Assembly (NCBI RefSeq): GCF_042666505.1 | Contig: NZ_JBHTDN010000009.1 | Coordinates: 69,921-133,920 of the forward strand | DNA: 64,000 bases | Direction: 5' to 3' | Source of the DNA: Parapedobacter sp042666505 | Lineage (GTDB): Bacteria; Bacteroidota; Bacteroidia; Sphingobacteriales; Sphingobacteriaceae | Shown here: in pieces, positions 43,904-54,276 of the stretch | Position numbering within the stretch: position 1 is the first letter of the stretch | Layout of the letters: each line of letters starts with the position of its first letter | Translations under genes and position numbers: made by a program | Notes under the pieces: generated by a model | Seen by the model: the letters and a program-made list of their open reading frames with translations, nothing else | Databases searched by the model: none | Told to the model about the DNA's origin: nothing

Positions 43904-46900
43904 GTTACACATCAATTTCTTCAGTATGAAGTCTGTACGATTGATCGGGATAGTTATCGGGTTACTGGCCACCGTGGGTGCCTACGGGCAGGCCAACGTA
44001 ACCGTGGCGGGGAATGTCGTCGATGAAAACCGCCAGCCGTTTGCCGGCGTCACCGTGTTCGTGGGACGCCCGTTGCGCGCCTTGGGTACCACCGACGAAA
44101 ACGGGAACTTCCGCTTTTCGGTTCCCCCCGGCTCTACATTGGTGTTCCGGATTATCGGCTATCAGGAGCAGTCGCGAAAGGTCGGCGCCGACCGCGAGAG
44201 CCTCCGCATCCAGCTGGCGCCGGACGCAAATGCGCTGGAAGAGGTGGTGATCCGCGGCTACCAGAAGCGTTCCAAAGAGTTAAGCACAGGTTCGTCGTTC
44301 GCCATCAGCGGCGAGCAGGTGCAGGACATTCCCGTCGCCAATGTGGAGCAGCTCCTCCAGGGCCGGGTGCCGGGTATGAACATCCAGTTAAACACCGGCG
44401 CTCCCGGCTTCCGGGGCTCTACCCAGATACGGGGCCTTTCGACCATCTCCATGACGGGCAGTGGCAACCAGTCGTTTCTGCAGCCCACCTCACCGCTCTA
44501 TGTCATCGACGGGGTACCGATGGACGCTGACCGCGCCACGGAGTACGGGTTCCAGCAACAAGGACCCGGTATCAGTCCGCTCTCCCTCATCCCGCAGGAA
44601 GACATCGCCAGCATTGAAATCCTGAAAGACGCCCAGGCGACGTCGCTGTACGGCTCCATGGCCGCCTACGGGGTGATCATCATCACCACCAAACGGGGCA
44701 ACTCACCCATCCCCCGCGTGCGGTACACCCACAATTCCTTCGTAAAAACACCGCCCAAGCTGCGCGAAACCTTGGGCGGGAACCTGGAGCGGCAGCTCAA
44801 ACTGAGGCAGATCTATGAAAATGCGCAGGACTTTTGGGATTTGTGGCTCGTGTCTCAATCGGGAATGCTCTCCGACAGCCTCAACGCGTACTGGAACAAC
44901 TCGACCAACTGGCAGGATTACTACTACCGCACCATCTACAACCAGAGCCATAACCTGGCGATCGACGGCGGTGATCAGCTGTTCAACTACAAGGCCAACC
45001 TGGGTTATTTTTCCGATCAGGGCATCATCCGCAATACGGGCTTCCAGCGCTATAACGCCAACCTGCGCATGGAATACCAGCCCGCCGACCGCCGCTTTCA
45101 GATTATCGGCTCGGTAACCGGCCAACTGGGGCAGCAGAGCGTGGGCGACGGCATCGGGATGCTGCAGACCGGGATTGCCGAAAACGGGTTGTCCTCCACC
45201 CTGCTTCCGCCTCCATCCTTCTACCAGGCCGGTGGCAGCCACGCCTCCGCGTTGAACACCGACAACGACAACGCGACCCGGTTGATCCGGTCGAACCTGG
45301 AGGCCAGCTACGAATTCATCCAGGGGCTCCGCGCCAGCACGAATGTCAGCTATGAATTCGAGTCGAAAACCGAAGACACCTTCACGCCCGCCGTTGCCAA
45401 CAACCAGTTTGCGCGGGTCTATTCGTACAACGGCCGGACGACGCAGCTCTACAACCGGAACAGTCTCAACTATTCACGGACCTTCGGCGAGCGGCACAAC
45501 CTGTTCGTCAATTTCTTCAACGAGTTCCGCATCGCGGGCCGTCAGAGCTCCGTTACGCGGCAGGAACGCAGTCCGAACGACCAATTACAGGGGCCGATCG
45601 GCTTTGACGGGTACTTTTCCCGCGGCGGCGGATTGCTGGATGACTATGCCGATGAGCGGGCCGCATCTTTTGCGTTTGCCGCTTCTTACGACTTTGACAA
45701 ACGGTACGTCCTCGATCTCTCCTACCGTTTGGACGGCTCCTCGGCCAACGGGTTCGAGAACCTGTACGCTCGCAATCCGGCCATCGGATTCCGCTGGAAT
45801 TTTGACAAAGAGCCCTTTCTAGCCGGCCTCGATTGGCTGGACTACGGGGCACTGCGCTTAAGCTGGGGAGTTAACATCATCCCCACCGGCACGCTGGAGC
45901 GGATCTACGGAAAATTCAACATCACCGGCAACTACAACGGGCAGCAGGGTATCGGTCTCGATTTCGACCAGATTCCCAACCCGAACCTGATGCCCAAGAC
46001 CAATACGCAATACAACCTGGGGTTCGATTTCTCCCTTTTCAACAACCGTCTGGAAGTGATCTACGACACTTATTACAAGAAAGTTGAAAACGAGCTGTTC
46101 GAACAACCCCTTTCCAACATCACCGGATTCAACAAATTGTTCAGCAACGGTGCCGGCATCGTGAACTACGGCCATGAGCTGTTCCTGATGATCCGGCCGC
46201 TGCCGATCAACAGCGATTTCAGTCTGTCGTTCTCCGTCAACGGCGCCATCAACCACGACGTGCTGCTCAGCTTGCCGGACGGCTTCGATGGGCAATTTAT
46301 CCGCTGGGAATTCGACGCGAACCAGCACTTGCAGCACGTCATTCTCCGCGTGGGCGGCGCGTCGCTGGCCAACTACCTACGTATCAACGACGGCGTGTAC
46401 TCGACCGATCAGGACGTGCCGGTAGATCCGGTTACGGGGCTCCGGTACCAAACCAACGGCCAGTTTTTCCAGGGCGGGGATCCCATTCTGCGCGATCTGA
46501 ACGGCGACTACATCCTCGACGGCTACGACTACCGCCGAACCGGCAATTCGCAGCCGATTTTCACGGGTGGTTTATCGGCGATGCTTACCTACAAAAACTT
46601 CGGACTTAACATCAACGGATCATTTACCGGAAAACGGACGATCCTGAACAATGCATTGGCCCAGCGGATGGGACTGATGCGGGACCCTTTTGCTAATAAC
46701 GCGGTGGTACCGCTGGACGACATCAACATGTGGCAGCAGCCGGGCGACAGGGCCCAATATCCCTATGCCTACGACTACCGTCGCTTCGGCACCATCCTGC
46801 CCTTCCGGTTCGACCAGACACTCTGGGCGGAGGACGGCACCTATTTCAAAATCAACAGCCTGGTGCTGTCCTATATGTTTGAGCGCGATTTCATCCAGCG

Positions 46901-47066
46901 CTTTGGGATCGATAACCTGCGGGTCTACCTGTCCGGCGAAAACCTCCATACATTTTCCCGCTATTCAGGCCCCAACCCCGAAAACGTGACCACCATGGGT
47001 CGCGATGTCTCGGAAGGCTATCCCGTACCGCGCACCTACAACATCGGTTTTAATCTTGGATTTTAA
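43896..47066 (+). CDS. SusC/RagA-family TonB-linked outer-membrane protein (second pair)
   Basis: 1056 aa starting MNKLHINFFSMKSVRLIGIV, with a signal peptide ending GAYGQ; an ATG at 43926 is an alternative. Unlike the first SusC it keeps the carboxypeptidase-regulatory domain (VTVAGNVVDENRQPFAGVTV). The plug has VANVEQLLQGRVPGMNIQLN, PLYVIDGVPMD, IASIEILKDAQATSLYGSMA. The C-terminus is VPRTYNIGFNLGF. Internal fifth gene of the operon. Confidence 0.93.
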   Translation: MNKLHINFFSMKSVRLIGIVIGLLATVGAYGQANVTVAGNVVDENRQPFAGVTVFVGRPLRALGTTDENGNFRFSVPPGSTLVFRIIGYQEQSRKVGADRESLRIQLAPDANALEEVVIRGYQKRSKELSTGSSFAISGEQVQDIPVANVEQLLQGRVPGMNIQLNTGAPGFRGSTQIRGLSTISMTGSGNQSFLQPTSPLYVIDGVPMDADRATEYGFQQQGPGISPLSLIPQEDIASIEILKDAQATSLYGSMAAYGVIIITTKRGNSPIPRVRYTHNSFVKTPPKLRETLGGNLERQLKLRQIYENAQDFWDLWLVSQSGMLSDSLNAYWNNSTNWQDYYYRTIYNQSHNLAIDGGDQLFNYKANLGYFSDQGIIRNTGFQRYNANLRMEYQPADRRFQIIGSVTGQLGQQSVGDGIGMLQTGIAENGLSSTLLPPPSFYQAGGSHASALNTDNDNATRLIRSNLEASYEFIQGLRASTNVSYEFESKTEDTFTPAVANNQFARVYSYNGRTTQLYNRNSLNYSRTFGERHNLFVNFFNEFRIAGRQSSVTRQERSPNDQLQGPIGFDGYFSRGGGLLDDYADERAASFAFAASYDFDKRYVLDLSYRLDGSSANGFENLYARNPAIGFRWNFDKEPFLAGLDWLDYGALRLSWGVNIIPTGTLERIYGKFNITGNYNGQQGIGLDFDQIPNPNLMPKTNTQYNLGFDFSLFNNRLEVIYDTYYKKVENELFEQPLSNITGFNKLFSNGAGIVNYGHELFLMIRPLPINSDFSLSFSVNGAINHDVLLSLPDGFDGQFIRWEFDANQHLQHVILRVGGASLANYLRINDGVYSTDQDVPVDPVTGLRYQTNGQFFQGGDPILRDLNGDYILDGYDYRRTGNSQPIFTGGLSAMLTYKNFGLNINGSFTGKRTILNNALAQRMGLMRDPFANNAVVPLDDINMWQQPGDRAQYPYAYDYRRFGTILPFRFDQTLWAEDGTYFKINSLVLSYMFERDFIQRFGIDNLRVYLSGENLHTFSRYSGPNPENVTTMGRDVSEGYPVPRTYNIGFNLGF

Positions 47067-47079
47067 CGAGCAGGAGATC

Positions 47080-48594
47080 ATGAAAAAAAGAATAGCTATT
47101 TTGGTCCTATTATTCGCCTCGTATTCGTGCAAAGAATTCCTGACGGTAGAACCCCTGGACCGCCTCACGGGCAATAACTTCTACCAATCGGTAGCCGATG
47201 TGGAAACCAACATTGCCAACATGTACAGCATGTTCTTCGATAAACTCAATGAAGGCTGGATCATCGGCGGGATCGGCGAAGTACGTTCGGGCGAAGTCTT
47301 TGCCTCGCCCAATGGCAACAGTTACTCCTCCCGACGCGTGGTGGAAGTGCTGGGACGGAATGACCTGCTCACCGCCATGGATCCCACGCAACCCTGGGAG
47401 TGGTATCACTACGAACGGGTTACGAACTGGACGCGGTACTACCAGGTAATCCAGACCGCCAACATCCTCATCGACAAGCTCAACGAAGGCATCCCCGGCC
47501 TGAGCGACACCGAAAAAAAGCGGTACCTGGCGGAGGCCACGTTTATCCGGTGTTTTACGTACTTCTGGATGGTCCGCCTGTATGGCGATGTCGTATACTA
47601 CACCGAACCCTATCAGGAAGAGGCGTTGCCGCGGGAGCCGATGGTTTCAGTGATGAACAAATGCCTGGACGACCTGCGCCCGCATAAGGACAACATCCCC
47701 TGGACGTATTCAGATCCTGCCCTGAAAGGTGCGCGTGCCTCGCGTGGCAGTATCATTGCCCTGCTCATGCACATGAACATGTGGAACGCCGGCTTTGACC
47801 GCAACAACCGGCAGCGCTATTACGAGGAGGCAGCCGCCCTGGGTACGGAGCTGATTGAAAGCAATGCCTACCGCCTCTATCCCCTTACGGAAGAAGGATG
47901 GGCTACCGTGATGAAGGGCCGTTCGGACGAAAGCCTCTTCGAGTTTTACCGAAGCATTAACTACCAGGATGAAAACGTACCGTTGTCACCTTTTGGCGAT
48001 CATTTCCTGCGGTGGCCCTATAAATTCCCACGCTACAATAACCAGATCAGCCATTGCTATTTCATCGACACCTACATGGCCAAGCTGTACCCTGCAGGGG
48101 TAGCCGATAAGCGGCGCGATTTCTGGTTTACCGACATGCTCTCCAACAGCGGGCAGTTCACCGCCGTGAAATTCGGATTTAACGTATACGCGTCGGGCAA
48201 CGAAGACCGCAATCCGGACAATACCTTTATGATTTTCCGCTATGCCGATGCCATCCTGCTGCATGCGGAAGCGTTGGCCGAATTATCCCGCGATACCGAG
48301 GCCATTGCGTCACTCAACCTGATCCGCGACCGTGCGGAAGCGACGCCCTATACGGGTACCGGCGGCGCGATGTTGAAGGATTTTATCTTCTGGGAGCGGT
48401 GCCGAGAATTATTCGGCGAGGGGCATAGGTATTTTGATTTGGTGCGCACGCAGCGCATCATGAACCCCACATTTGCCCGCAATCCGCTGAACTCCGACCA
48501 ATACAACCGCCGGGCGTGGACCTGGCCGATTGATCCGGTGGCACGGGCCAACAATCCGCGGATTGTGTTGAATGAATATTGGTTAAGTAGGTAA
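47080..48594 (+). CDS. SusD/RagB-family lipoprotein (second pair)
   Basis: 504 aa starting MKKRIAILVLLFASYSCKEF (lipobox). SusD features: LTGNNFYQSVADVETNIANM, LAEATFIRCFTYFWMVRLYG with GDVVYYTEP, LLHAEALAELSRDTEAIASL, FWERCRELFGEGHRYFDLVR. Forms the lid of the second SusC. Clearly divergent from the first SusD, so the two pairs are not a recent duplication. Confidence 0.93.
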   Translation: MKKRIAILVLLFASYSCKEFLTVEPLDRLTGNNFYQSVADVETNIANMYSMFFDKLNEGWIIGGIGEVRSGEVFASPNGNSYSSRRVVEVLGRNDLLTAMDPTQPWEWYHYERVTNWTRYYQVIQTANILIDKLNEGIPGLSDTEKKRYLAEATFIRCFTYFWMVRLYGDVVYYTEPYQEEALPREPMVSVMNKCLDDLRPHKDNIPWTYSDPALKGARASRGSIIALLMHMNMWNAGFDRNNRQRYYEEAAALGTELIESNAYRLYPLTEEGWATVMKGRSDESLFEFYRSINYQDENVPLSPFGDHFLRWPYKFPRYNNQISHCYFIDTYMAKLYPAGVADKRRDFWFTDMLSNSGQFTAVKFGFNVYASGNEDRNPDNTFMIFRYADAILLHAEALAELSRDTEAIASLNLIRDRAEATPYTGTGGAMLKDFIFWERCRELFGEGHRYFDLVRTQRIMNPTFARNPLNSDQYNRRAWTWPIDPVARANNPRIVLNEYWLSR

Positions 48595-48623
48595 TGTTAC
48601 GAATTATGGAGCGATCAATAACG

Positions 48624-49421
48624 ATGAATACGCGTAAACGGACCTGTATAAACACGGTTTGGACGGCCGCCTTGGCGATGCTGGTGGCCCCCTTCTTCTT
48701 TTCTTCCTGCAAACAGGATGAGTATTACACCGACGGCGGAAAGGCTAACCCGTATTTCGACGGAACCCTAATGGGCTACCTGGACTCGCGTCCCATCGAG
48801 CTGGACTCGGTGGCGGCCGTCGTCCGGCTAGCGGGCCTGGAAGAGGTCTTGAACACCGAAGAACTGACCTTCTTCGCCCCTAAAGACGAAGAGATCCGGC
48901 GGCTGATCGGACAGGTGGGCTATGAAGGTGAGGATTTCTTTTTGACGAATGGTGCAAACCAGCAACTTTACGACCTCGGACTGGACACCATCCAGACCCT
49001 GGCCGACATTGATTCCGTGATCTGGCGGAAATACCTGGAGCGGTACCTGTTCCACGGCAAAAAGCTATTGATGGACTATCCACAGATTGACTTCGATATT
49101 CTGAGTACCTTCGGCGGCGAAAATTACTTGGCCTATAACAACACGATCAGCAACATCGGCGTGGTGTTCAACGATGCCGTCACCGATGCAGGGAAACCAA
49201 CGGAGACCCGCCTGAAATACATGGGTTACCGGCAATTGCACATTTCGTACATCCCGAATATTTCGGACCCCGACCCGGGGCGATGGATCACCCATCCGGT
49301 TTCCTCCTCAGATATTCAACCCCACAACGGCGTGGTGCACGTACTGGATTTCAATCGGGGTGGAGGCTTTGGTTTCAACCGGCAGGAAGTAATCCAGGAC
49401 ATTATTCAAAGTAAACGATAA
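48624..49421 (+). CDS. Fasciclin-like surface lipoprotein
   Basis: 265 aa from MNTRKRTCINTVWTAALAML; starts at 48606 or 48594 (overlapping the SusD stop) are alternatives. Lipobox PFFFSSCKQDE. One fasciclin-like domain: GTLMGYLDSRPIELDSVAAV, LNTEELTFFAPKDEEIRRLI, IQPHNGVVHVLDF. It resembles the first half of the 41690 gene but has no discoidin domain. Likely an adhesion or ligand-binding accessory. Confidence 0.78.
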   Translation: MNTRKRTCINTVWTAALAMLVAPFFFSSCKQDEYYTDGGKANPYFDGTLMGYLDSRPIELDSVAAVVRLAGLEEVLNTEELTFFAPKDEEIRRLIGQVGYEGEDFFLTNGANQQLYDLGLDTIQTLADIDSVIWRKYLERYLFHGKKLLMDYPQIDFDILSTFGGENYLAYNNTISNIGVVFNDAVTDAGKPTETRLKYMGYRQLHISYIPNISDPDPGRWITHPVSSSDIQPHNGVVHVLDFNRGGGFGFNRQEVIQDIIQSKR

Positions 49422-49431
49422 GAGCGGTTCT

Positions 49432-51048
49432 ATGACAAATTCATTCAAAATAGCGTGTTTATTCAGCTTGGCCGGATTGGGTCTGTTGACCTGCTCCGAA
49501 AAAGTAACGGATCCGGAAGCACCGTACGGTCCCGGCAAGGAGCCCTTGGGCATCCTCATCAACCGCAGCCAGACACCGACACCCGCCAACGGCCTACCTG
49601 GCACGGAGGTAACCATCAACGCCACGGGCTTGGTTCCCTTTAGCGAGCAACTGGTGTTCCGGTTCAATGGAGAAATGGCGGAAGTAACCGAAGTAACCGA
49701 AGAACATATCAAAGTAGTCGTACCCGATTTTGCCAGCACCGGCGTAACCTCCATTTCGGTCGGCGACGTCGTCGTCTTCGGGCCGCAGTTTGAGGTCACC
49801 GGCAAAATCAACCCCGATCCAAGTTTCAACGTCACACAGGGCACGGACGGTCCCGTGCTGCGGGTGATCCAAACAAACGACGATCGGATGTTGGTGGTAG
49901 GTGGGTTCACCGACTATAACAACAAGGGCATTGTCCGTCCCATTAACCGGATCGCCCGGGCCTTTGCCGACGGAACCTACGATGCCAGCCTCCGGTCGGG
50001 CGGCGGCGCCAACGGTGCGATCGCCGACATCATCCGTTTCGGCAATGGTTACCTGGTCGCCGGATTTTTCAGCGGCTACAGCCAGCGCAGTGCAGACATC
50101 AGCAACCTGACCCGCATTCACGAGAATGGTACCATCGATACCATGGGCGTACACCCCTTCCGCCGCCCTGACCAACAGGATACCATCAAGTATTATCCAA
50201 GTTTCAACGGAGGATTCGATGGCTTTGTGGGTAAACTGTACGAACAAGGCGGCAAGGTATTGGCAACCGGCAGCTTCCGTTACTACATCAGCCGTCGGTA
50301 CGACCAACCGAACCGGCTCGAGACACGGGATAGCGTGATTCTGGACAGTATCGAAATCCGCCAAATCGCCCGGCTGAACGCCGACGGCAGTCTCGACAAG
50401 ACCTACCGATTCAACACAGCCACCGGAAAAGGAATGGAAGCCGGCAACGGCGCCGCCGCCACCGTCCTGCACGAGTCGGGCGGTCAGCAGGGCAAACTGT
50501 TGGTCTATGGCAACTTCACCCGCTTCGATGGCCAGGCCGCGGGCCGGATTGTACGGCTCAAAGCCGACGGAACCCTTGACGAAACCTTCAACCCCGGCGG
50601 CACCGGCGCCGACCAACCGATTTCGAGCGCCCAGTACAACCCCGTTACGGGCAAATACCTGATTGCAGGCGAATTCCGCAATTACAACGGACAGCCCGCG
50701 CGGCAGCTCGCCATGCTCAACGAGGACGGCACCCTTGATGAAGCCTTTGTTCCCCAGGCGTTCGAAGGCGGGAGCCCCGAATTCATCAAGCAGCTGAGCG
50801 ACGGAAAGATCATCGTTGCTGGCGACTTCCGTACCTACAACGGCATTGCACGCAACGGGTTTATGGTGCTCGACGAAAGCGGCGCACTGCTGGCCGGCTA
50901 CAACGCTACCGGTCTGTTCAGTGGCGGAATCAGCGACATTATGGAAACCACCGCTGCCGACGGGCGCCGTGCCCTGCTGATCTATGGCAGTATTGCGCTG
51001 TTTAACGGAGAGCCCGCAAACAATTTTATCCGGGTAACAATCGATTAA
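49432..51048 (+). CDS. Surface lipoprotein with IPT/TIG (DUF5008-like) and delta-60 beta-propeller repeats
   Basis: 538 aa. Lipobox LGLLTCSEKV. Residues about 35-125 form an IPT/TIG-like domain (GLPGTEVTINATGLVPFSEQ). From about 130 on there are repeated blades with the delta-60 signature: ARAFADGTYDASLRSGGGAN, ARLNADGSLDKTYRFNTATG, VRLKADGTLDETFNPGGTGA, AMLNEDGTLDEAFVPQAFEG, each followed by GG.F..YNG. Probable surface-exposed ligand-binding propeller. 10-11 bp spacing to both neighbours. Confidence 0.8.
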   Translation: MTNSFKIACLFSLAGLGLLTCSEKVTDPEAPYGPGKEPLGILINRSQTPTPANGLPGTEVTINATGLVPFSEQLVFRFNGEMAEVTEVTEEHIKVVVPDFASTGVTSISVGDVVVFGPQFEVTGKINPDPSFNVTQGTDGPVLRVIQTNDDRMLVVGGFTDYNNKGIVRPINRIARAFADGTYDASLRSGGGANGAIADIIRFGNGYLVAGFFSGYSQRSADISNLTRIHENGTIDTMGVHPFRRPDQQDTIKYYPSFNGGFDGFVGKLYEQGGKVLATGSFRYYISRRYDQPNRLETRDSVILDSIEIRQIARLNADGSLDKTYRFNTATGKGMEAGNGAAATVLHESGGQQGKLLVYGNFTRFDGQAAGRIVRLKADGTLDETFNPGGTGADQPISSAQYNPVTGKYLIAGEFRNYNGQPARQLAMLNEDGTLDEAFVPQAFEGGSPEFIKQLSDGKIIVAGDFRTYNGIARNGFMVLDESGALLAGYNATGLFSGGISDIMETTAADGRRALLIYGSIALFNGEPANNFIRVTID

Positions 51049-51059
51049 CTGTTTTACGC

Positions 51060-52793
51060 ATGAGAATACCACATCGCATTATGACCTCGAATCCCTATAT
51101 CTCAAAGACCTTCCGGTTGCTGTTGCCGACCGTGCTGGCGCTCACGGGCCTGTGGGCTTGCCGTGAGGAGTTTGCCCGTAAGATTCCAGATAACGCCTAC
51201 ACGGACAGCGTTGACGTTGCCTTCGGTACGCCGCGGGTATTGTATATCATTGCCGACGGCGCCCGGGGGAAATCGGTACAAGCGGCCGCCCCGCCGGTCA
51301 TCAGTTCGTTGCTCCCCAACTCCATCTATTCATGGGAATCGCTTTCCGACGAAGAAACGGGCGACCAAAATGGCACGAACTGGGCCGATATGCTCACCGG
51401 CGTGCAGAAAGCCAAACACGGCATCCAAGGGGATGACTTCGAAGACAACCACCTGGCAGACTTTCCGTTGCTGTTTGAACGCATACAGGCGGCCAATCCC
51501 GAAAGTGACGTTCGGGTGTATACCTCCTCGCCCCTGTTCGCCGAGTACCTGACCGAGGGGACCGACGTGCATGAACTGCTGGACAATGACCAGGCAGTAA
51601 AGGACGCGGCAATCATGGCCCTGGGAACCGACACGGTCACGATGGTGACCGCCCATTTCACCGGTATTGACGAAGCAGGCAGCCAGTATGGGTATGACCT
51701 GTCCGTACCGCAATACCGCGATGCGATCCTGGCTTTTGACAGCTCGGTGGGCGAAATCCTCGATGCCGTGAAGAACCGGCCCAATTACGAAGCGGAAAAC
51801 TGGCTGGTGGTCATCACGTCCAGCAAGGGAGGCGACTACCCGATTCCCGATGAGGAGAACGACAACACCATTTTCAGCAACCCCGAAGTGAATACGTTTA
51901 CGATATTCCATTCGCTGCGCTACCAACGGCGGATTGTTTCCAAACCCTTCCTGGGCATCCGGTTCCAGGGCGATTTCGTCCGCTTCCGGCAGCAGCTGCG
52001 GGGTGAAGTAACCGCTGGCGACAACGATATTTACAATTTGGATGACGATGCCTTTACCATCGAGCTGAAGGTGAAGAAAAACCCCGGTCCGAACAACAAC
52101 TACCGGTACAACTACCCCGCCCTGCTGAACAAGCGCGAACGGTGGACCTGGGATTTCGTGGGCTGGACCATTTTCCTGGAAGAAGATTTCTGGATGTTCA
52201 ACGCCCGAGGCCTCGGCAATAACGTGGGTCAGACCCGGGGCGGCACATTGGCCAACGCGACGTGGAACAGCATCGCCGTGGTGGGCGTAATCCGCGATAA
52301 CGAGCGGTTTGTCCGCACCTACACCAACGGGCAGTTCAACAACGAAGTGAACATCACGGGTTACGGCAGCATTACGAATAACTTCCCGCTGATGCTTGGC
52401 GGGCAATCGGACAACGGCCAGGCCGACTGCTACATCAGCGATGTGCGGTTCTGGAAGGTAGCCTTGCCCGACGACGTCATTTCGCAATATTCCTGCGAGA
52501 TCGGCGTACCGGAAGACCACCCCTACTACGATTTCCTCGCCGGCCTGTGGCCGGTGGTCGGCTCGGAAGGCAACACCCTCGACGACATGGGACCCCTTGG
52601 CAGTCACATGACCCTTGGCGGGGCCGACATCACGCGCCAATACCAGTCTGACTTTGTCTGTGCACCCAGTTCGGCGGATCTCGGGGCACTGGTCCCGCGG
52701 AATGTGGACATACCGGCCCAGATCATCAGCTGGCTGAAAATACCGCGATTGGAAAGCTGGCAATTGGACGGCCGGGTGTGGCTGGATCAGTAA
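51060..52793 (+). CDS. DUF4983-type lipoprotein: degenerate phosphatase-like domain plus LamG-like lectin domain
   Basis: 577 aa. Lipobox LTGLWACREEF. Residues about 58-260 follow the type I phosphodiesterase/alkaline phosphatase fold: VLYIIADGARGKSV (Asp66), GTNWADMLTGVQKAKHGI (Thr106 at the nucleophile position), TAHFTGIDEAGSQYG. The usual DxxGH histidine is Ser208, and the usual DHG metal motif is SSKGG (254-258), so catalysis is unlikely. Residues about 330-490 resemble a LamG/concanavalin-like lectin. A DUF4983 C-terminal segment follows. Probably a binding protein. Confidence 0.75.
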   Translation: MRIPHRIMTSNPYISKTFRLLLPTVLALTGLWACREEFARKIPDNAYTDSVDVAFGTPRVLYIIADGARGKSVQAAAPPVISSLLPNSIYSWESLSDEETGDQNGTNWADMLTGVQKAKHGIQGDDFEDNHLADFPLLFERIQAANPESDVRVYTSSPLFAEYLTEGTDVHELLDNDQAVKDAAIMALGTDTVTMVTAHFTGIDEAGSQYGYDLSVPQYRDAILAFDSSVGEILDAVKNRPNYEAENWLVVITSSKGGDYPIPDEENDNTIFSNPEVNTFTIFHSLRYQRRIVSKPFLGIRFQGDFVRFRQQLRGEVTAGDNDIYNLDDDAFTIELKVKKNPGPNNNYRYNYPALLNKRERWTWDFVGWTIFLEEDFWMFNARGLGNNVGQTRGGTLANATWNSIAVVGVIRDNERFVRTYTNGQFNNEVNITGYGSITNNFPLMLGGQSDNGQADCYISDVRFWKVALPDDVISQYSCEIGVPEDHPYYDFLAGLWPVVGSEGNTLDDMGPLGSHMTLGGADITRQYQSDFVCAPSSADLGALVPRNVDIPAQIISWLKIPRLESWQLDGRVWLDQ

Positions 52794-52840
52794 CCGGCAA
52801 AGCGATCGACTGTTAACGAAAATTTGCTATCCATTACGAT

Positions 52841-54223
52841 ATGAACGCAATAACACGCATACGCACATTGAGCACGCTGGCCCTAGCCATGCTCCTGTTC
52901 CAAACCTGTACCGATCACGCGCTGGAATCGTTTGACATTGAGGCGACCGATCCCAGTGCTGTATCGCCAAAGGAGACCGTGGGCGAGCCCCGCAAGGAAG
53001 GCGAGCGGCTGATCGTGCCGCTGGCCATCCAACTGTCGCAATCGGCAGGCAAAGCCTTCCAGGTGGAAATCCAACTCAACCAGGATACCTTGACCCAATT
53101 GATCGACGAAGGCGAACTGGAAGATGTCCTGCCAATTCCCAATGAACACCTCGTGGTGCCCAACGCGGTGACGATCCCCTTCGGTGCAGACAGCGCCGTC
53201 TTTGAAGTGGCCATCAACATCAGCTTTCTGGAGCGCAATTACGGCAAGCAGGTAGCCTTTGCTTACCGGTTGGCAAATCCCGGAAAAGGTAACACATTGG
53301 CTAGCGGCACCACCGGCGGCATCGTGACGCTCAATACGACGGACGTTTTACGGCCCGAAGAAATCCGCTACCTATCCCTCACCAATGGCGGCGGCACGGT
53401 ATTGGAAGTGCGCAACCGGCAGAACTACCAGGTCCAGTCGGGCGGACTCAACGTGGCGTTGGGCATCTCGCTGGCCGGCGCGCCCGGCAGGGCCTTTACC
53501 GTAGGCGCGAAGCTCAATCCCGATACGGTTGCTACCCTGATCGACGCCGGTGTCCTGCCGGAAAATACCATCGCGCTGGATCTTAGCCGGGTTACCATGG
53601 ATACCCTCCGCCGGATCGGCTCCAACATCAGCTCCGCACCGTTGGATGTCTTCGTGCAATGGTCGGTCATCGAGCAGCACATGGATAAACTCCTGGCCGT
53701 GCCCGTGGTGCTCACCAATCCCTCTACCCACGTATTGGATGAGCAAAAGAAATCGGCTATCATCTTGATTTATCCCGAGCACGTATTGGAGGTGGACGTT
53801 ACCAACGAGGGCACATATAGTGTCAGCCGCGATAACGGCGGCGGAGCGGAAGGCGGGGAAGGTTCGCTTAAACTGGTTGACAACAACACCCAGACGAAGT
53901 TCCTCGTAGGCGATTACCGGGCCGATCTGTGGACGCAGTTGGTCTACGCTACGCCGACGAAATTAGGCGCTTATACGCTTACCTCGGCCAACGACGCGCC
54001 CGACCGGGATCCGAAAGACTGGAAACTACTGGGATCCAATGACGGGGAGACCTGGACGGAGCTCGACAGCCGAACCGGCGAAATATTTACCGAGCGCTTC
54101 CAAACGAAACGCTATGAATTCAGCACGGAAGCATCCTATACGCATTACCGCCTCGAGTTTGGCGTCAACAACGGAAGTAACCTCTGGCAACTCGCAGAAT
54201 GGCGGGTGATCCGGGTGCCCTGA
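52841..54223 (+). CDS. DUF1735-repeat lipoprotein with C-terminal F5/8C domain
   Basis: 460 aa. Lipobox AMLLFQTCTDHA. Two DUF1735-like beta domains: the first around KAFQVEIQLNQDTLTQLIDE, the second around RAFTVGAKLNPDTVATLIDA; they are clear internal duplicates. The last 140 residues are an F5/8C domain (GAYTLTSANDAPDRDPKDWK, WTELDSRTGEIFTERFQTK). Surface binding accessory. 47 bp after the DUF4983 gene. Confidence 0.8.
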   Translation: MNAITRIRTLSTLALAMLLFQTCTDHALESFDIEATDPSAVSPKETVGEPRKEGERLIVPLAIQLSQSAGKAFQVEIQLNQDTLTQLIDEGELEDVLPIPNEHLVVPNAVTIPFGADSAVFEVAINISFLERNYGKQVAFAYRLANPGKGNTLASGTTGGIVTLNTTDVLRPEEIRYLSLTNGGGTVLEVRNRQNYQVQSGGLNVALGISLAGAPGRAFTVGAKLNPDTVATLIDAGVLPENTIALDLSRVTMDTLRRIGSNISSAPLDVFVQWSVIEQHMDKLLAVPVVLTNPSTHVLDEQKKSAIILIYPEHVLEVDVTNEGTYSVSRDNGGGAEGGEGSLKLVDNNTQTKFLVGDYRADLWTQLVYATPTKLGAYTLTSANDAPDRDPKDWKLLGSNDGETWTELDSRTGEIFTERFQTKRYEFSTEASYTHYRLEFGVNNGSNLWQLAEWRVIRVP

Positions 54224-54276
54224 TACCCAGGCAACGTATGGGTAACCTATTAAAAAAATAAAACGCAGTTTGTACG

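Noticed and set aside
51060..52793. Active sulfatase or phosphatase
   Set aside because: No CxPxR sulfatase motif is present and key metal ligands of the phosphatase fold are replaced.
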